Numbered from the stretch's first letter, positions 52,359-62,147 are shown. The stretch: DNA of 64,000 nucleotides from Marinococcus halotolerans DSM 16375 (GCF_000420725.1 NZ_ATVM01000003.1:62001-126000); one strand, 5' to 3'. Notes: generated by a model not told the origin, from the sequence alone. A program made the numbers and translations.

Positions 52359-53104
52359 ACCACATGTTCTTAACAGACCGGGGAAAAATCCGTCCTCACA
52401 ACGAAGATACCGGAGGCATTGTCACGCATGCTTCCGGCACTATTTTAGCCGTCGTTGCTGATGGAATGGGCGGACATTCGGCCGGAGACGTGGCAAGCGC
52501 CATGGCCTATCAGACGCTAAAGGACGCATGGAAGGAAAACCCGTCTGTCGATTCCGTTGAAGAGGCATCCGAGTGGCTGACTGACAACATGATGAAAGCA
52601 AATGAAGCCATCATCCGCCACGCCCATCATTACCCGGAGCATGCGGGAATGGGGACGACTCTTGTCGCGGCAATCTGTCATCCGTCGTTTACCGTGACCG
52701 GAAATATCGGTGACAGCCGCAGCTATATCTGGACGGACCGTACTGTTCAGCAGCAGAGTGAAGATCACTCCCTCGTGCAGGAGCTGTATAATAAAGGACA
52801 GATTTCAGCACTCGAAGCGGAGTCGCATCCGCAGAAAAATATATTAACGAAAGCACTCGGCACGGACCGCGGCCTTTCCCCTGACATTTATACGTATGAA
52901 TGGGGCGAAGGGGACGGCGTGCTTCTTTGTACCGACGGGCTGACGAATAAGCTCGGCGCCGAAGACATGGCCGGGATGCTTGCTTCTCACGAAGACCTTC
53001 AAGAAGGTGTGGAAGCGATGGTGCAGGCAGCCAATGACCGTGGAGGCGAAGATAATATAACGATTGCGGTGGTAATGCGGGAGGAAGAGGTATGGACCAG
53101 CTGA
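52355..53104 (+). CDS. prpC: PP2C-family Ser/Thr protein phosphatase PrpC/Stp
   Basis: A 249-residue metal-dependent phosphatase that reverses phosphorylation by PrkC encoded next. Metal-binding motifs are [35 protein letters not shown] and [11 protein letters not shown] 52355 is ten bases after ACGGAGG; an in-frame ATG at 52364 would be too far from it. It overlaps prkC by 13 bases. Confidence 0.95.
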   Translation: MNHMFLTDRGKIRPHNEDTGGIVTHASGTILAVVADGMGGHSAGDVASAMAYQTLKDAWKENPSVDSVEEASEWLTDNMMKANEAIIRHAHHYPEHAGMGTTLVAAICHPSFTVTGNIGDSRSYIWTDRTVQQQSEDHSLVQELYNKGQISALEAESHPQKNILTKALGTDRGLSPDIYTYEWGEGDGVLLCTDGLTNKLGAEDMAGMLASHEDLQEGVEAMVQAANDRGGEDNITIAVVMREEEVWTS

Positions 53105-54318
53105 TCGGAAGACGTATCAGTGACCGCTATCACATTAAGCGTCTCCTTGGGAGCGGGGGTATGGCGTATGTGTATCTCGGAGAGGATATGATTTTGGAGC
53201 GGCTGGTGGCACTTAAAATTCTTCAGCCGCAGTTTAACGGTGATGAGGAATTTTTGCAGCGGTTCCGCCGGGAGTCACGGGCAGCCACTATTTTGGGCCA
53301 CAGAAACACGGTCAATATTTATGACGTTGGCGAAGAACAGGGACTGCATTATATCGTTATGGAGTATGTGGAGGGCCAGACGGTGAAAGAAATGATCCGC
53401 CTTCATGGACCACTGCCGCTTGAACAGGCGGTACATATAACCAGGCAGCTGCTCGAAGCACTGATGCAGGCGCACAGTCACGGCATCATTCACCGGGATA
53501 TTAAACCCCACAACCTTCTTTCTAACGACCGGGGGGAAATAAAAGTAGCTGATTTCGGTATCGCCCGCGCTGCCTCTGCTTCTACGATCACACAGACCAA
53601 TACGATGATGGGGTCTGTTCATTATATTTCACCGGAGCAGGCAAGAGGCGGAGTTGTAAGTGCACGATCGGATATTTATGCAGCCGGCATCGTTTTGTTT
53701 GAAATGGTGACCGGGGTGGTGCCCTTTGAGGCAGAATCCGCCGTAAGTATCGCGTTAAAGCATATTCAACAGCCGCTCCCGGACCCGGCAAAGCTGCGGC
53801 AGGGTCTCCCTCAGAGTCTGGCGAACGTCATTTTAAAAGCTGCGGCGAAAAGCCCGGATGACCGTTACGTGAGCGCCGAAGAAATGTATGAGGACATCCG
53901 TTCAGCGCTGTCTGATGAAAGAAAAAACGAACGCCCTTATTTTATTCAGGAGGACCATACCAGTGCCCGGGAGCGGGAATGGTCGGACCCTCAGTTGGCT
54001 AAAGAGGATACGATGGTGGCAGCGCCGGCTGTTCAGGAAGATGATCAGGAGAAGCCCGGTTCGGAAACGACGGCGGATGTGGACCGGCAGCCGGAAAAAA
54101 CGAAAAAATGGCCGTATGTTGTGGCCTGTATACTCGTATTTTCAGGAGCGGCATTTTTTTACTGGCTGCTTCCAGAAATGTTTGTCGTGAGTGCTGCAGC
54201 GAAATTAATTCCGCATGTATTTCCCTTAACGCAGACGGCTGTGTGGGAAACGGCCGGGGCAGGGCAGAGTCAAGTACTACAAGAAGGGGCGAAGGTATGG
54301 CAACAGGTCGAATTGTAA
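53092..54318 (+). CDS. prkC: PrkC-type Ser/Thr protein kinase lacking PASTA domains
   Basis: A 408-residue eukaryotic-type kinase. The kinase domain (about 10-270) is intact: glycine loop LGSGGMAYVY, K42 in VALKIL, catalytic D136 in HRDIKPHN and D154 of DFG. An acidic juxtamembrane linker leads to a single membrane segment (about 341-365). Only about 43 external residues follow, with no PASTA repeat; B. subtilis PrkC has about 650 residues with several. The frame stays open to its stop inside rsgA, so the PASTA region looks deleted, not frameshifted. Signal input must differ or be lost. Confidence 0.9.
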   Translation: MDQLIGRRISDRYHIKRLLGSGGMAYVYLGEDMILERLVALKILQPQFNGDEEFLQRFRRESRAATILGHRNTVNIYDVGEEQGLHYIVMEYVEGQTVKEMIRLHGPLPLEQAVHITRQLLEALMQAHSHGIIHRDIKPHNLLSNDRGEIKVADFGIARAASASTITQTNTMMGSVHYISPEQARGGVVSARSDIYAAGIVLFEMVTGVVPFEAESAVSIALKHIQQPLPDPAKLRQGLPQSLANVILKAAAKSPDDRYVSAEEMYEDIRSALSDERKNERPYFIQEDHTSAREREWSDPQLAKEDTMVAAPAVQEDDQEKPGSETTADVDRQPEKTKKWPYVVACILVFSGAAFFYWLLPEMFVVSAAAKLIPHVFPLTQTAVWETAGAGQSQVLQEGAKVWQQVEL

Positions 54319-55178
54319 AAGCAGTCAGCGGGTTCTATTATGTAGACAGTGAAGAAGGATATTTTCAATGTCGTGGCCGGGGACTGTTCCGCAAACAGAA
54401 AATCAAACCGCTCGTAGGTGACGTGGTGCGGTTTGAAGCAGAGAATCATACAGACGGATACGTACTTGAAATTAAAGAGCGGGCTAATGAGCTCGTGCGC
54501 CCGCCGGTCGCTAACATTGACCAGGCGCTGCTCATATTTTCCGCTGTCGAGCCTGATTTTTCCACCTGGCTGCTCGACCGTTTTCTTGTGCATGTGGAAA
54601 ACGAAGAAATCCAGCCGGTGATTTTAGTGAGTAAATGGGACAAAGCAGACGAGGCAAAAAAAGAGACGCTGCGTGCCATACAGAAGGATTATGAGGGTAT
54701 CGGCTACCCGTTTCATTTTTACTCGACCAAAACAGGCGAAGGCATCGGAGAGGCAGCCGCTTATTTTCCGGAGAAATATTCTCTTTTATCCGGGCAGTCG
54801 GGGGTGGGAAAATCCTCGCTGTTGAATGCGGTAGCGCCTGACCTTGATCTCGAGACAGCAAACATCTCCGGGGCTCTCGGGCGCGGGAAGCATACGACAA
54901 GGCATGTGGAATTTCTGCGGGTGAATGGCGGATGGGTGGCAGATACGCCAGGATTCAGCTCGCTTGATTTTGGTTCGATTACAGCTGAAGACCTCGATAT
55001 CTGTTTTCCGGAAATGCGGGCAAGAATGCCTGACTGCAAGTTCCGCGGATGCTCCCACCGACAGGAGCCGGGCTGTGCAATACGGCTCGATGTGGAAGAA
55101 GGGCGTATCCCCTCCTATCGCTACGAGCATTACAAACAGTTCCACGAAGAAATTTCATCCACTCCGAGGAGGTATTAA
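54297..55178 (+). CDS. rsgA: Small ribosomal subunit biogenesis GTPase RsgA
   Basis: A 293-residue circularly permuted GTPase (CpgA/YloQ) for late 30S maturation. It has an N-terminal OB fold ([15 protein letters not shown]), G1 loop [14 protein letters not shown] near residue 168, and a C-terminal zinc site [18 protein letters not shown] 54297 is chosen on homology; it lies inside the prkC end (22-base overlap). The longer upstream frame is in prkC. Confidence 0.96.
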   Translation: MATGRIVKAVSGFYYVDSEEGYFQCRGRGLFRKQKIKPLVGDVVRFEAENHTDGYVLEIKERANELVRPPVANIDQALLIFSAVEPDFSTWLLDRFLVHVENEEIQPVILVSKWDKADEAKKETLRAIQKDYEGIGYPFHFYSTKTGEGIGEAAAYFPEKYSLLSGQSGVGKSSLLNAVAPDLDLETANISGALGRGKHTTRHVEFLRVNGGWVADTPGFSSLDFGSITAEDLDICFPEMRARMPDCKFRGCSHRQEPGCAIRLDVEEGRIPSYRYEHYKQFHEEISSTPRRY

Positions 55179-55180
55179 TA

Positions 55181-55825
55181 ATGATAAAAATTGCGCCTTC
55201 TATTCTATCAGCTGATTTTGCGGAATTGGGCCGGGCGGTGAAGGAAATTGACGAAGCCGGGGCGGATTATATACATATCGATGTCATGGACGGCCATTTC
55301 GTTCCAAATATCACCTTCGGGCTCCCGGTCATCGAGGCGATTCGTCCCTACAGCGATAAACCGTTTGACGTGCATTTGATGATTGAAAAGCCGGAACGCT
55401 ACATTGCGGATTTTGCCCATGCGGGGGCCGATATCATTTCAGTGCATGTAGAAGCGTGCCCTCACGTTCACCGTACGATCCAGCAGATTAAAGAAGCCGG
55501 CTGCCGGGCTGGCGTAGTGTTGAACCCGGCGACGCCGGTGGAGATGATCACCCATATTCTGCCGGATGTGGACCTTGTGCTTTTAATGACCGTGAACCCG
55601 GGCTTTGGCGGCCAGGCGTTTATCCCAAACGTACTCGACAAAATCAGGGCAGTGAAAAAGGCGGCGGATGTTGTTAATCCGGAGCTCGAGATTGAAGTGG
55701 ACGGCGGGGTCAGCCGGGAGACAGCGAAAGACTGTCTCGAAGCCGGGGCGAATGTGCTTGTTTCGGGCTCGGCTTTGTTCAAACAGGAGGATAAAGCGAA
55801 GGCAATCGAAGAATTAAAACAGTAG
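55181..55825 (+). CDS. rpe: Ribulose-phosphate 3-epimerase
   Basis: A 214-residue TIM-barrel metalloenzyme interconverting ribulose 5-phosphate and xylulose 5-phosphate. [13 protein letters not shown] at the start, [16 protein letters not shown] near residue 33 and [12 protein letters not shown] near 138 are conserved. ATG 55181 follows GAGGAGGTATTAATA; the upstream extension is inside rsgA. In Bacillus thiN and spoVM follow; both are missing. Confidence 0.97.
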   Translation: MIKIAPSILSADFAELGRAVKEIDEAGADYIHIDVMDGHFVPNITFGLPVIEAIRPYSDKPFDVHLMIEKPERYIADFAHAGADIISVHVEACPHVHRTIQQIKEAGCRAGVVLNPATPVEMITHILPDVDLVLLMTVNPGFGGQAFIPNVLDKIRAVKKAADVVNPELEIEVDGGVSRETAKDCLEAGANVLVSGSALFKQEDKAKAIEELKQ

Positions 55826-55856
55826 ATAATATTATTATGTAAACTAAATAAGCCAT

Positions 55857-55884
55857 AAAAAAAGCGGCGCCCTGGCCGCTTTTT
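55857..55884. terminator. Bidirectional terminator between rpe and rpmB
   Basis: AAAAAAAGCGGC and GCCGCTTTTT form a stem with an A run on one side and a T run on the other. It can end both convergent transcripts. Confidence 0.85.
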
Positions 55885-55887
55885 GCT

Positions 55888-56076
55888 TTATACGCGTGTG
55901 ACTTTACCGGATTTTAATGCTCTCGCGGAAACGTATACGCGTTTTGGCTTACCGTTCACAAGAATACGGACTTTTTGCACGTTAGCTCCCCAACGGCGTT
56001 TCGTTGCATTGTTGGCGTGAGAACGATTATTTCCAGCTTTAGGGCCTTTCCCTGTTACATAGCACTTGCGGGACAT
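55888..56076 (-). CDS. rpmB: 50S ribosomal protein L28
   Basis: A 62-residue basic protein starting [16 protein letters not shown], the L28 signature, with [31 protein letters not shown] 56076 is five bases from an AGGAGGTGCC ribosome site; the ten-residue N-terminal extension possible upstream contains that site and is rejected. Same inverted placement as B. subtilis. Confidence 0.97.
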   Translation of the reverse strand: MSRKCYVTGKGPKAGNNRSHANNATKRRWGANVQKVRILVNGKPKRVYVSARALKSGKVTRV

Positions 56077-56124
56077 ATGCGGCACCTCCTTATTAATATC
56101 AAACAAAATTACCCATACTCAAAC

Positions 56125-56153
56125 ATATTAGCACAGAGCCTCTGCACACGCAA
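56125..56153 (-). promoter_or_regulatory. Sigma-A promoter of rpmB
   Basis: On the minus strand, TTGCGT (56153-56148), 17 bases, TAATAT (56130-56125) with an extended TG. It lies about 50 bases upstream of the rpmB start. Confidence 0.65.
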
Positions 56154-56287
56154 TGTTGATTCGCCAAAAATACAATTATGCTTTTCATTTCAGGCAAACG
56201 TGGTTATAGTGATAATGGCAGAGTTACTTTGAAAAGAAGCTGGAGCGTTCGGACACAGCCGGCGTCTTGAAAGGAAGGAAAAGAGTC

Positions 56288-56656
56288 ATGAGCTTCGAAA
56301 TTTATTCGTCAAACGGAACAATCGATATTACACTCGAAGTGCTTGCCACTGCCGTAGGAGCGGCAGCCATGGACTGCTACGGCATCGTAGGCATGGCGTC
56401 AAAGAAACATTTTAAGGACAATCTGTCGGAATTGCTTCGAAGAGAAAATTATTCCCGTGGAGTGGTCGTCCGGGAAGAGGACGGTCTCATTCATATTGAT
56501 ATGTATATTATTGTAAGCTATGGTACGAAAATTTCTGAAGTGGCGCACAACGTGCAGCGGAAAGTAAAGTATCAGCTTCAGAAAATGCTCGGCCTGGATG
56601 TGGCCGCTGTAAACGTATACGTGCAGGGCGTCCAGATTGAATCAGCCTTACCATAG
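56288..56656 (+). CDS. yloU: Asp23/Gls24 family envelope stress protein (YloU)
   Basis: A 122-residue Asp23/DUF322 protein. The blocks IDITLEVLATAVGAAAMDCYGIVGMA and IHIDMYIIVSYGTKISEVA are typical. Family members respond to alkaline or envelope stress in Staphylococcus, but the role of YloU is not defined. ATG 56288 is preferred over the upstream frame start at 56267 that overlaps the ribosome site. It precedes fakA by 27 bases, the normal pairing. Confidence 0.92.
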   Translation: MSFEIYSSNGTIDITLEVLATAVGAAAMDCYGIVGMASKKHFKDNLSELLRRENYSRGVVVREEDGLIHIDMYIIVSYGTKISEVAHNVQRKVKYQLQKMLGLDVAAVNVYVQGVQIESALP

Positions 56657-56683
56657 GAAGCAACGGATGAAGGAGAGAGAAAA

Positions 56684-58336
56684 ATGGATCAATTAGTACG
56701 CGGTCCTGAGCTGGCAAAGATGCTGAAGCAGGGCGCTTCTGCACTGCAAAAGCACAGCAAAGAGGTGGATGCATTAAATGTTTTTCCAGTACCGGACGGA
56801 GATACTGGCACCAATATGAGTTTGACGATCCGTTCCGGCGTCGAACAGCTTCAGGAGAACAGCCATGCCGGAGAAACGGCCAAACACTTTTCCAAAGGGC
56901 TGCTGATGGGAGCGCGGGGAAATTCGGGAGTTATTTTGTCACAGCTGTTCCGCGGGTTTGCCAAGTCCATCGAAAAAAAAGCTGAGCTGCGTACAGAGGA
57001 CGTGGCAGAAGCTTTTGAACAGGGAGTGGACGCTGCTTACCGGGCAGTAATGAAGCCAGTGGAAGGAACGATTCTGACCGTGGCGAGGGAAGCCTCTCTT
57101 GCTATGAAAAATAAACATAACGTGGATGCGTTTGCGCTTGAAGAATGGATGCGGCAGTTTTTGAAAGCGGCAAAAGAAGCGCTTGCGTATACGCCTGAGC
57201 AGCTTCCAGTTCTAAAAGAGGTGGGTGTAGTTGACTCCGGCGGCCAGGGACTTGTGCATATATATGAAGGAATGCTGCACGCGCTCACCGGAGAAGAGGA
57301 AGAAGAGGGGGAATCCGGGCCTTCGCTGGACCAGCTTGTGAAGCTTGAGCATCATAAAGACCCGGCTGCCCAGGGCGGAGCCGAAGCTATTACGTACGGC
57401 TACTGTACCGAGGTGATGGTCCGTTTTGCAGACAGTGAACCCTCCTTTGAGGAAGAAGCATTCCGAAAAGAGCTGTCGGCCCACGGAGATTCCCTTTTGG
57501 TTGTCTGCGATGAAGAGCTGCTGAAGGTTCATATTCATGCCGAAGAACCCGGTAAAATTCTGGAAAAATCCCAGCGGTACGGAGAACTGATTCATATAAA
57601 AATTGAAAATATGCGCGAACAGAACCGTGCCCTGCAGCAGGAAGTACCGGCAGAAAAGCCCGGGGCCCCCGTATCTCTTGTGCCATACGGATTTGTGACC
57701 GTAACGACCGGCGACGGGGTAGCTTCCCTGTTTGAAAGCCTTGGAGTGCAGGAGGTCGTCCGCGGCGGCCAGTCGATGAACCCGAGTACGGAGGACCTTC
57801 TCGAGGCTGTCAGCCGGGTGCAGGCGGAGCATGTGTTTTTACTGCCGAATAACGGCAATATTGTGATGGCTGCCGAGCAGGCAGCAGACATCAGCGACAA
57901 GCCGGTAACGGTCATTCCAACCAAAACGGTTCCGCAGGGTCTCGCCGGTATGCTTGCTTTTGATGAAACAAAAGATGCTGAGGCAAATAAAGAAGCAATG
58001 AAAGAAGCCACCCGGTTCGTTAAATCCGGCCAGATCACCCACGCCGTCAGGGAAACAAGTATCGAAGGAAAGAAGATTCAGGAAGGCGATTTTATGGGCA
58101 TCTGGGAAAAGGATATTGTTACTGTCCACCAGGAAATGAAACAGGCGTTTCAGGAACTGCTTGCACAGATGGTGGACAGCGAAAGCGAAATTATTACGCT
58201 GATCAGCGGAGAAGATGTGAGCGAAGAGCTGGCAGGTGAACTTGCCGCAGAGCTTGAGCAGACGTACCCTGATGTGGAAATAGAAACACACACGGGTGGA
58301 CAGCCGCTGTACCAGTATATCGTTTCTGTGGAATAA
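56684..58336 (+). CDS. fakA: Fatty acid kinase FakA (YloV, DegV/DAK family)
   Basis: A 550-residue protein with an N-terminal DhaK-L-like ATP-binding domain, including VFPVPDGDTGTNMSLT near residue 32 and GARGNSGVILSQLFRGF near 85, a middle domain and a C-terminal domain. FakA phosphorylates FakB-bound exogenous fatty acids, giving acyl phosphate for PlsY or PlsX. fakB is not here. ATG 56684 follows AAGGAGAGAGAAA. plsX lies 3 kb downstream. Confidence 0.94.
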   Translation: MDQLVRGPELAKMLKQGASALQKHSKEVDALNVFPVPDGDTGTNMSLTIRSGVEQLQENSHAGETAKHFSKGLLMGARGNSGVILSQLFRGFAKSIEKKAELRTEDVAEAFEQGVDAAYRAVMKPVEGTILTVAREASLAMKNKHNVDAFALEEWMRQFLKAAKEALAYTPEQLPVLKEVGVVDSGGQGLVHIYEGMLHALTGEEEEEGESGPSLDQLVKLEHHKDPAAQGGAEAITYGYCTEVMVRFADSEPSFEEEAFRKELSAHGDSLLVVCDEELLKVHIHAEEPGKILEKSQRYGELIHIKIENMREQNRALQQEVPAEKPGAPVSLVPYGFVTVTTGDGVASLFESLGVQEVVRGGQSMNPSTEDLLEAVSRVQAEHVFLLPNNGNIVMAAEQAADISDKPVTVIPTKTVPQGLAGMLAFDETKDAEANKEAMKEATRFVKSGQITHAVRETSIEGKKIQEGDFMGIWEKDIVTVHQEMKQAFQELLAQMVDSESEIITLISGEDVSEELAGELAAELEQTYPDVEIETHTGGQPLYQYIVSVE

Positions 58337-58360
58337 GCTGCCCCGGGCGGCTTATTTTTT
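58332..58360 (+). terminator. Terminator after fakA
   Basis: AATAAGCTGCC and GGCGGCTTATT form a stem of about 11 bp that includes the fakA stop codon, followed by TTTTTT. Confidence 0.85.
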
Positions 58361-58467
58361 GTGTAAAGCGCGGGAGTGACTCTTTCGCGCGAAAAAGGAA
58401 ACGTATATAATGAAAGGTGAACAACCGTTCGTATAATACAGCAAAAGCAGGAAGGAAGGGACGGTTT

Positions 58468-60513
58468 ATGAATTCGACGCTTCAATCACCGGTCTCTGAC
58501 TTAAAAGGTGTAGGAGAAGAAAAACAGCGGGAGCTCGAACAGCTTGGTATTACCACGATTAACGACCTGCTTCATCATTTTCCCTATCGATATGAAAACC
58601 ACGAAGTGGTCCCTATAGAAGAATTAAAGCACCAGGAAAAAGTAACGATTACCGGAGAGGTACAGTCGGAGCCGTCCGTGCGTTTTTTCGGCAAAAAAAA
58701 GTCCCGGATGACCGTGCGGATATTAATTGACCATTTGCTGGTGACGGCCGTGTTTTTTAACCGTGCGTTTTTAAAAAAACAGATAGAAATCGGCAGACAG
58801 GTGACGATCACCGGGAAATGGGACAAGCACCGCCTTACTATCTCGGTGCAGGATTTTCGGGCGGGCGCCCCCGACCCGGAAAAGCAGCTCGAGCCAATCT
58901 ACAGCGTGGCCGGGAGTCTGACAGTCAAGCAGATGCAGCGTATGCAGGCTGAGGCCATAAAACACGTCCTGCAGGCAGTGCCTGAAAACCTGCCCGAAGA
59001 AATCCGTGAAAGGTACCGTCTCCCCGGCAAGCCCGAAACGTTTCAGGCACTGCACCAGCCAAAAAGCCGGGAACAGCTGAAGCATGCAAGAAGGCGCTAC
59101 GTCTATGAAGAGCTGCTGTTTTTCCAGCTGAAAATGCAGATGTTTAAACGAATGGAGCGGCAGTCAGCCTCGGCGCAGCCGTTTGTGTATGATTCAGAGG
59201 CGACGGCGGAATTTGAAAAGCAGCTGCCGTTTCCGCTCACGAATGCGCAAAAAAGAGTAGTGCGGGAAATCCTGGAGGATATCGAGGCTCCCATACGGAT
59301 GAACCGGCTTTTGCAGGGGGATGTAGGCTCCGGGAAAACGGTGGTGGCCTCCATTGCCATGCAGGCTGTGTTTACCGGAAACGCCCAGTCGGCGCTGATG
59401 GTGCCTACAGAAATCCTTGCCGAGCAGCACTATGAGTCTCTGCAGGAGCTGTTTGCAGGGACGGAGGTGACCGTGGGACTGCTGACTGGTTCGATGCGGC
59501 AGAAGGAAAAGCGGAACGCCTATGAACGCATTACCGATGGCACCATCGATATTATCATCGGCACCCATGCCCTCATCCAGGAGCCGGTGCAGTTTCACAA
59601 CCTGAAGCTTGTCATTACCGATGAGCAGCACCGGTTCGGGGTCGGCCAGCGCCGGATCCTGAAAGAAAAAGGAGAGGACCCGGACGTATTGTTTATGACC
59701 GCCACTCCGATTCCCCGGACGCTTGCGATCAGCGTCTACGGGGATATGGACGTGTCCGTAATTGACGAAATGCCGCCGGGCCGCAAACCAATTGAAACCT
59801 ACTGGGCGAAGCCGCAGATGCTTGAACGGGTGCTTCGTTTCGTGCAGAAGGAAATCGATCAGGGGCGGCAGGCTTATGTGATCTGTCCGCTCATTGAAGA
59901 GTCAGAAGCGCTCGACGTGCAGAACGCGATAGATGTGCATGCCCAGCTGATGCAGTTCTTCCCGCAGTACAATGTCGGCCTGATGCACGGCCGGCTTCCC
60001 GCGGAGGAAAAGGAAGACGTTATGCAGCGGTTCGCCGGCCATGAGCTTGATATTCTCGTTTCGACGACGGTCGTGGAGGTCGGCGTGAACGTGCAGAACG
60101 CCACGATGATGGTGATTTACGACGCAGAGCGTTTCGGGCTTTCCCAGCTGCACCAGCTGCGGGGCCGGGTTGGCCGCGGAGAGCACCAGTCCTACTGCGT
60201 GCTTTTAGCCGACCCGAAGTCCGAAACCGGCCAGGAACGGATGAATATCATGCAGGAGACGGAGGATGGATTTGTTCTTTCGGAAAAAGACCTGGAGCTG
60301 CGGGGACCGGGAGACTTTTTTGGGAAAAAGCAGAGCGGACTGCCCGAATTTAAAATTGCGGACGTGGTCCATGACTTTAAAGCGCTCGAGACCGCCCGGG
60401 ATGACGCGGCGAAGCTGATACGCAGCGAGGTGTTCTGGAAGGATGAAAAATACCGGGCCCTCCGGGAATATCTTGATGAAGCCGGTGCCTTTCAAAAAGA
60501 TAAACTGGATTAG
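58468..60513 (+). CDS. recG: ATP-dependent DNA helicase RecG
   Basis: A 681-residue helicase that reverses stalled forks and processes branched DNA. It has an N-terminal wedge/OB domain, Walker A LLQGDVGSGKTVVAS near residue 285, a DEQHR box near 390, motif QLHQLRGRVGRGEHQSYC near 570 and a C-terminal TRG block. ATG 58468 follows GGAAGGAAGGGACGG; a longer upstream frame overlaps the spacer without a ribosome site. The sdaA genes usually upstream in Bacillus are absent. Confidence 0.97.
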   Translation: MNSTLQSPVSDLKGVGEEKQRELEQLGITTINDLLHHFPYRYENHEVVPIEELKHQEKVTITGEVQSEPSVRFFGKKKSRMTVRILIDHLLVTAVFFNRAFLKKQIEIGRQVTITGKWDKHRLTISVQDFRAGAPDPEKQLEPIYSVAGSLTVKQMQRMQAEAIKHVLQAVPENLPEEIRERYRLPGKPETFQALHQPKSREQLKHARRRYVYEELLFFQLKMQMFKRMERQSASAQPFVYDSEATAEFEKQLPFPLTNAQKRVVREILEDIEAPIRMNRLLQGDVGSGKTVVASIAMQAVFTGNAQSALMVPTEILAEQHYESLQELFAGTEVTVGLLTGSMRQKEKRNAYERITDGTIDIIIGTHALIQEPVQFHNLKLVITDEQHRFGVGQRRILKEKGEDPDVLFMTATPIPRTLAISVYGDMDVSVIDEMPPGRKPIETYWAKPQMLERVLRFVQKEIDQGRQAYVICPLIEESEALDVQNAIDVHAQLMQFFPQYNVGLMHGRLPAEEKEDVMQRFAGHELDILVSTTVVEVGVNVQNATMMVIYDAERFGLSQLHQLRGRVGRGEHQSYCVLLADPKSETGQERMNIMQETEDGFVLSEKDLELRGPGDFFGKKQSGLPEFKIADVVHDFKALETARDDAAKLIRSEVFWKDEKYRALREYLDEAGAFQKDKLD

Positions 60514-60516
60514 TGG

Positions 60517-60566
60517 TTGAAATGAAAGAAATCGGTCTATATACTACTATTAGTACCTACTCATAG
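60517..60566 (+). promoter_or_regulatory. fapR promoter with FapR operator
   Basis: TTGAAA (60517-60522), 17 bases, TATACT (60540-60545) is a good sigma-A promoter. Just downstream ATTAGTACCTACTCATAG (60549-60566) matches the left half of the FapR operator (ATTAGTACCT) perfectly. FapR bound there would block the start region; malonyl-CoA releases it. Autoregulation follows from the family. Confidence 0.88.
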
Positions 60567-60581
60567 AAGTGGATGATTATT

Positions 60582-61154
60582 ATGGCCCGAAAAAATAAAA
60601 AGGCAAGACAGGAAGAGCTTCAGGCTGTTATTGCCTCTAATCCCTTTATTACCGACGAAGCACTTGCCCGGTCGTTTCAGGTGAGCGTCCAGACTGTCCG
60701 TCTGGACCGCCTGGAGCTTTCGATCCCGGAGCACCGGGAGAGGATCAAGCACGTAGCTAAAGAAAGGCTGGACGAAGTCAAGGCGCTGCCGCTCGAGGAA
60801 GTGATCGGAGAGGTTATCGACCTCCATCTGGACCACGAAGCGATCAGCATGCTTGAAATTACGGAGGATCACGTTTTCTCAAGAAACGGCATTGCGCGGG
60901 GCCACTACCTGTTTGCGCAGGCGAATTCCCTGGCTGTGGCCGTAATTAACGATGATCTGGCGCTTACGATGCGCTCGTCCCTTGAATTTAACCGGCAGGT
61001 GTTTCTGGGAGAACGAATTATTGCCAAGGCAGTCGTTACAAAAAAGACCGAAAGAAAAACATATGTTACGGTAACAAGCCGCGTGCAGGGGGAAGAAGTG
61101 TTTCAGGGCGAATTCGTCATGTACCGTTCCCACGCTGCTTCGGTGAGCGAATAA
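60582..61154 (+). CDS. fapR: Fatty acid and phospholipid synthesis repressor FapR
   Basis: A 190-residue repressor with an N-terminal helix-turn-helix ([23 protein letters not shown]) and a C-terminal hot-dog domain that senses malonyl-CoA. Length matches B. subtilis FapR (188). ATG 60582 ([10 protein letters not shown]) agrees with homologues and is nine bases after AGAAGTGG; ATG 60573 is too close. It heads plsX-fabD-fabG-acpP under its own operator. Confidence 0.95.
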   Translation: MARKNKKARQEELQAVIASNPFITDEALARSFQVSVQTVRLDRLELSIPEHRERIKHVAKERLDEVKALPLEEVIGEVIDLHLDHEAISMLEITEDHVFSRNGIARGHYLFAQANSLAVAVINDDLALTMRSSLEFNRQVFLGERIIAKAVVTKKTERKTYVTVTSRVQGEEVFQGEFVMYRSHAASVSE

Positions 61155-61166
61155 GGAGACTAAAAA

Positions 61167-62147
61167 ATGAGAATTGTAGTCGATGCGATGGGCGGCGATC
61201 ATTCTCCAAAAGCCCAGGTGGCTGGAGCGATGGCTGCTGTCCAAGCTTTTAAAGATATTGAAATTACACTGGTGGGCTCTGAGCCGCAAATAAAAAAACA
61301 TTTATCCAAAACAGAACGTATTGATATTTTGCATACCGATGAAGTGATTGACGGAGACGAGTCTCCGACTAAAGCCATTCGCCGCAAAAAGCAGTCCTCG
61401 ATGGTCCTTTCCGTGCAGGAAGTGAAAGAGGGCCGGGCAGCAGCAGGTATTTCGTGCGGCAATACCGGAGCGTTTATGACGGCAGGTCTTTTGCATATTG
61501 GCAGAATACACGGCGTGGAGCGGCCGGCACTTGCCCCGACGCTTCCGACAGTGGACGGCACGGGCTTTCTGCTGCTTGATGCCGGGGCCAATATGGATGC
61601 AAAAGCGACTCATCTGTACCAGCACGCGATTTTAGGCAGTACATATATGCAGCTGGTACGGGGGATTGAAAATCCGCGGGTCGGACTTGTTAATATTGGT
61701 ACGGAAAAGGGCAAAGGCAATAACTTAATGAAAGAAACGTACGAGATGCTCGAGCATGCTCCGGTTAATTTCGTTGGAAATGTAGAATCAAGGGATCTGC
61801 TCGACGGCGTCTGTGACGTAGCGGTCTGCGACGGCTTTTCCGGAAACCTCGTGCTAAAATCCATCGAAGGCACCGCCTCCACCCTGTTTTCTCTTTTGAA
61901 AAAAGAATTTATGGCAAGCCTGCGGACAAAACTGGCTGCTGCCATGATGAAAACAGGGCTGATGCATTTGCGCGAGAAAATGAATTACTCCCATCACGGC
62001 GGCGCTACGCTTGTGGGACTTCAGGCACCGCTGATTAAGTGCCACGGCTCGTCCGATCACGTATCTGTGTATCACTCGATCCGCCAGGCCCGGCAGATGG
62101 CCGAAGAAAACGTGACACACCTCATGCAGCAGCATTTAGAAGAGTAG
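61167..62147 (+). CDS. plsX: Phosphate acyltransferase PlsX
   Basis: A 326-residue enzyme making acyl phosphate from acyl-ACP for phosphatidic acid synthesis. RIVVDAMGGDHSP at the start, CGNTGAFMTAGLLHIGRI near residue 95 and CDGFSGNLVLKSIEG near 220 are typical. ATG 61167 is 12 bases after fapR. With fakA upstream the window holds both routes to acyl phosphate. Confidence 0.97.
   Translation: MRIVVDAMGGDHSPKAQVAGAMAAVQAFKDIEITLVGSEPQIKKHLSKTERIDILHTDEVIDGDESPTKAIRRKKQSSMVLSVQEVKEGRAAAGISCGNTGAFMTAGLLHIGRIHGVERPALAPTLPTVDGTGFLLLDAGANMDAKATHLYQHAILGSTYMQLVRGIENPRVGLVNIGTEKGKGNNLMKETYEMLEHAPVNFVGNVESRDLLDGVCDVAVCDGFSGNLVLKSIEGTASTLFSLLKKEFMASLRTKLAAAMMKTGLMHLREKMNYSHHGGATLVGLQAPLIKCHGSSDHVSVYHSIRQARQMAEENVTHLMQQHLEE

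Noticed and set aside
53092-54318. Possible frameshift as the cause of the short PrkC
   Set aside because: rsgA begins immediately at the prkC end, and no PASTA-like sequence is visible in any frame nearby, so a deletion explains it better.
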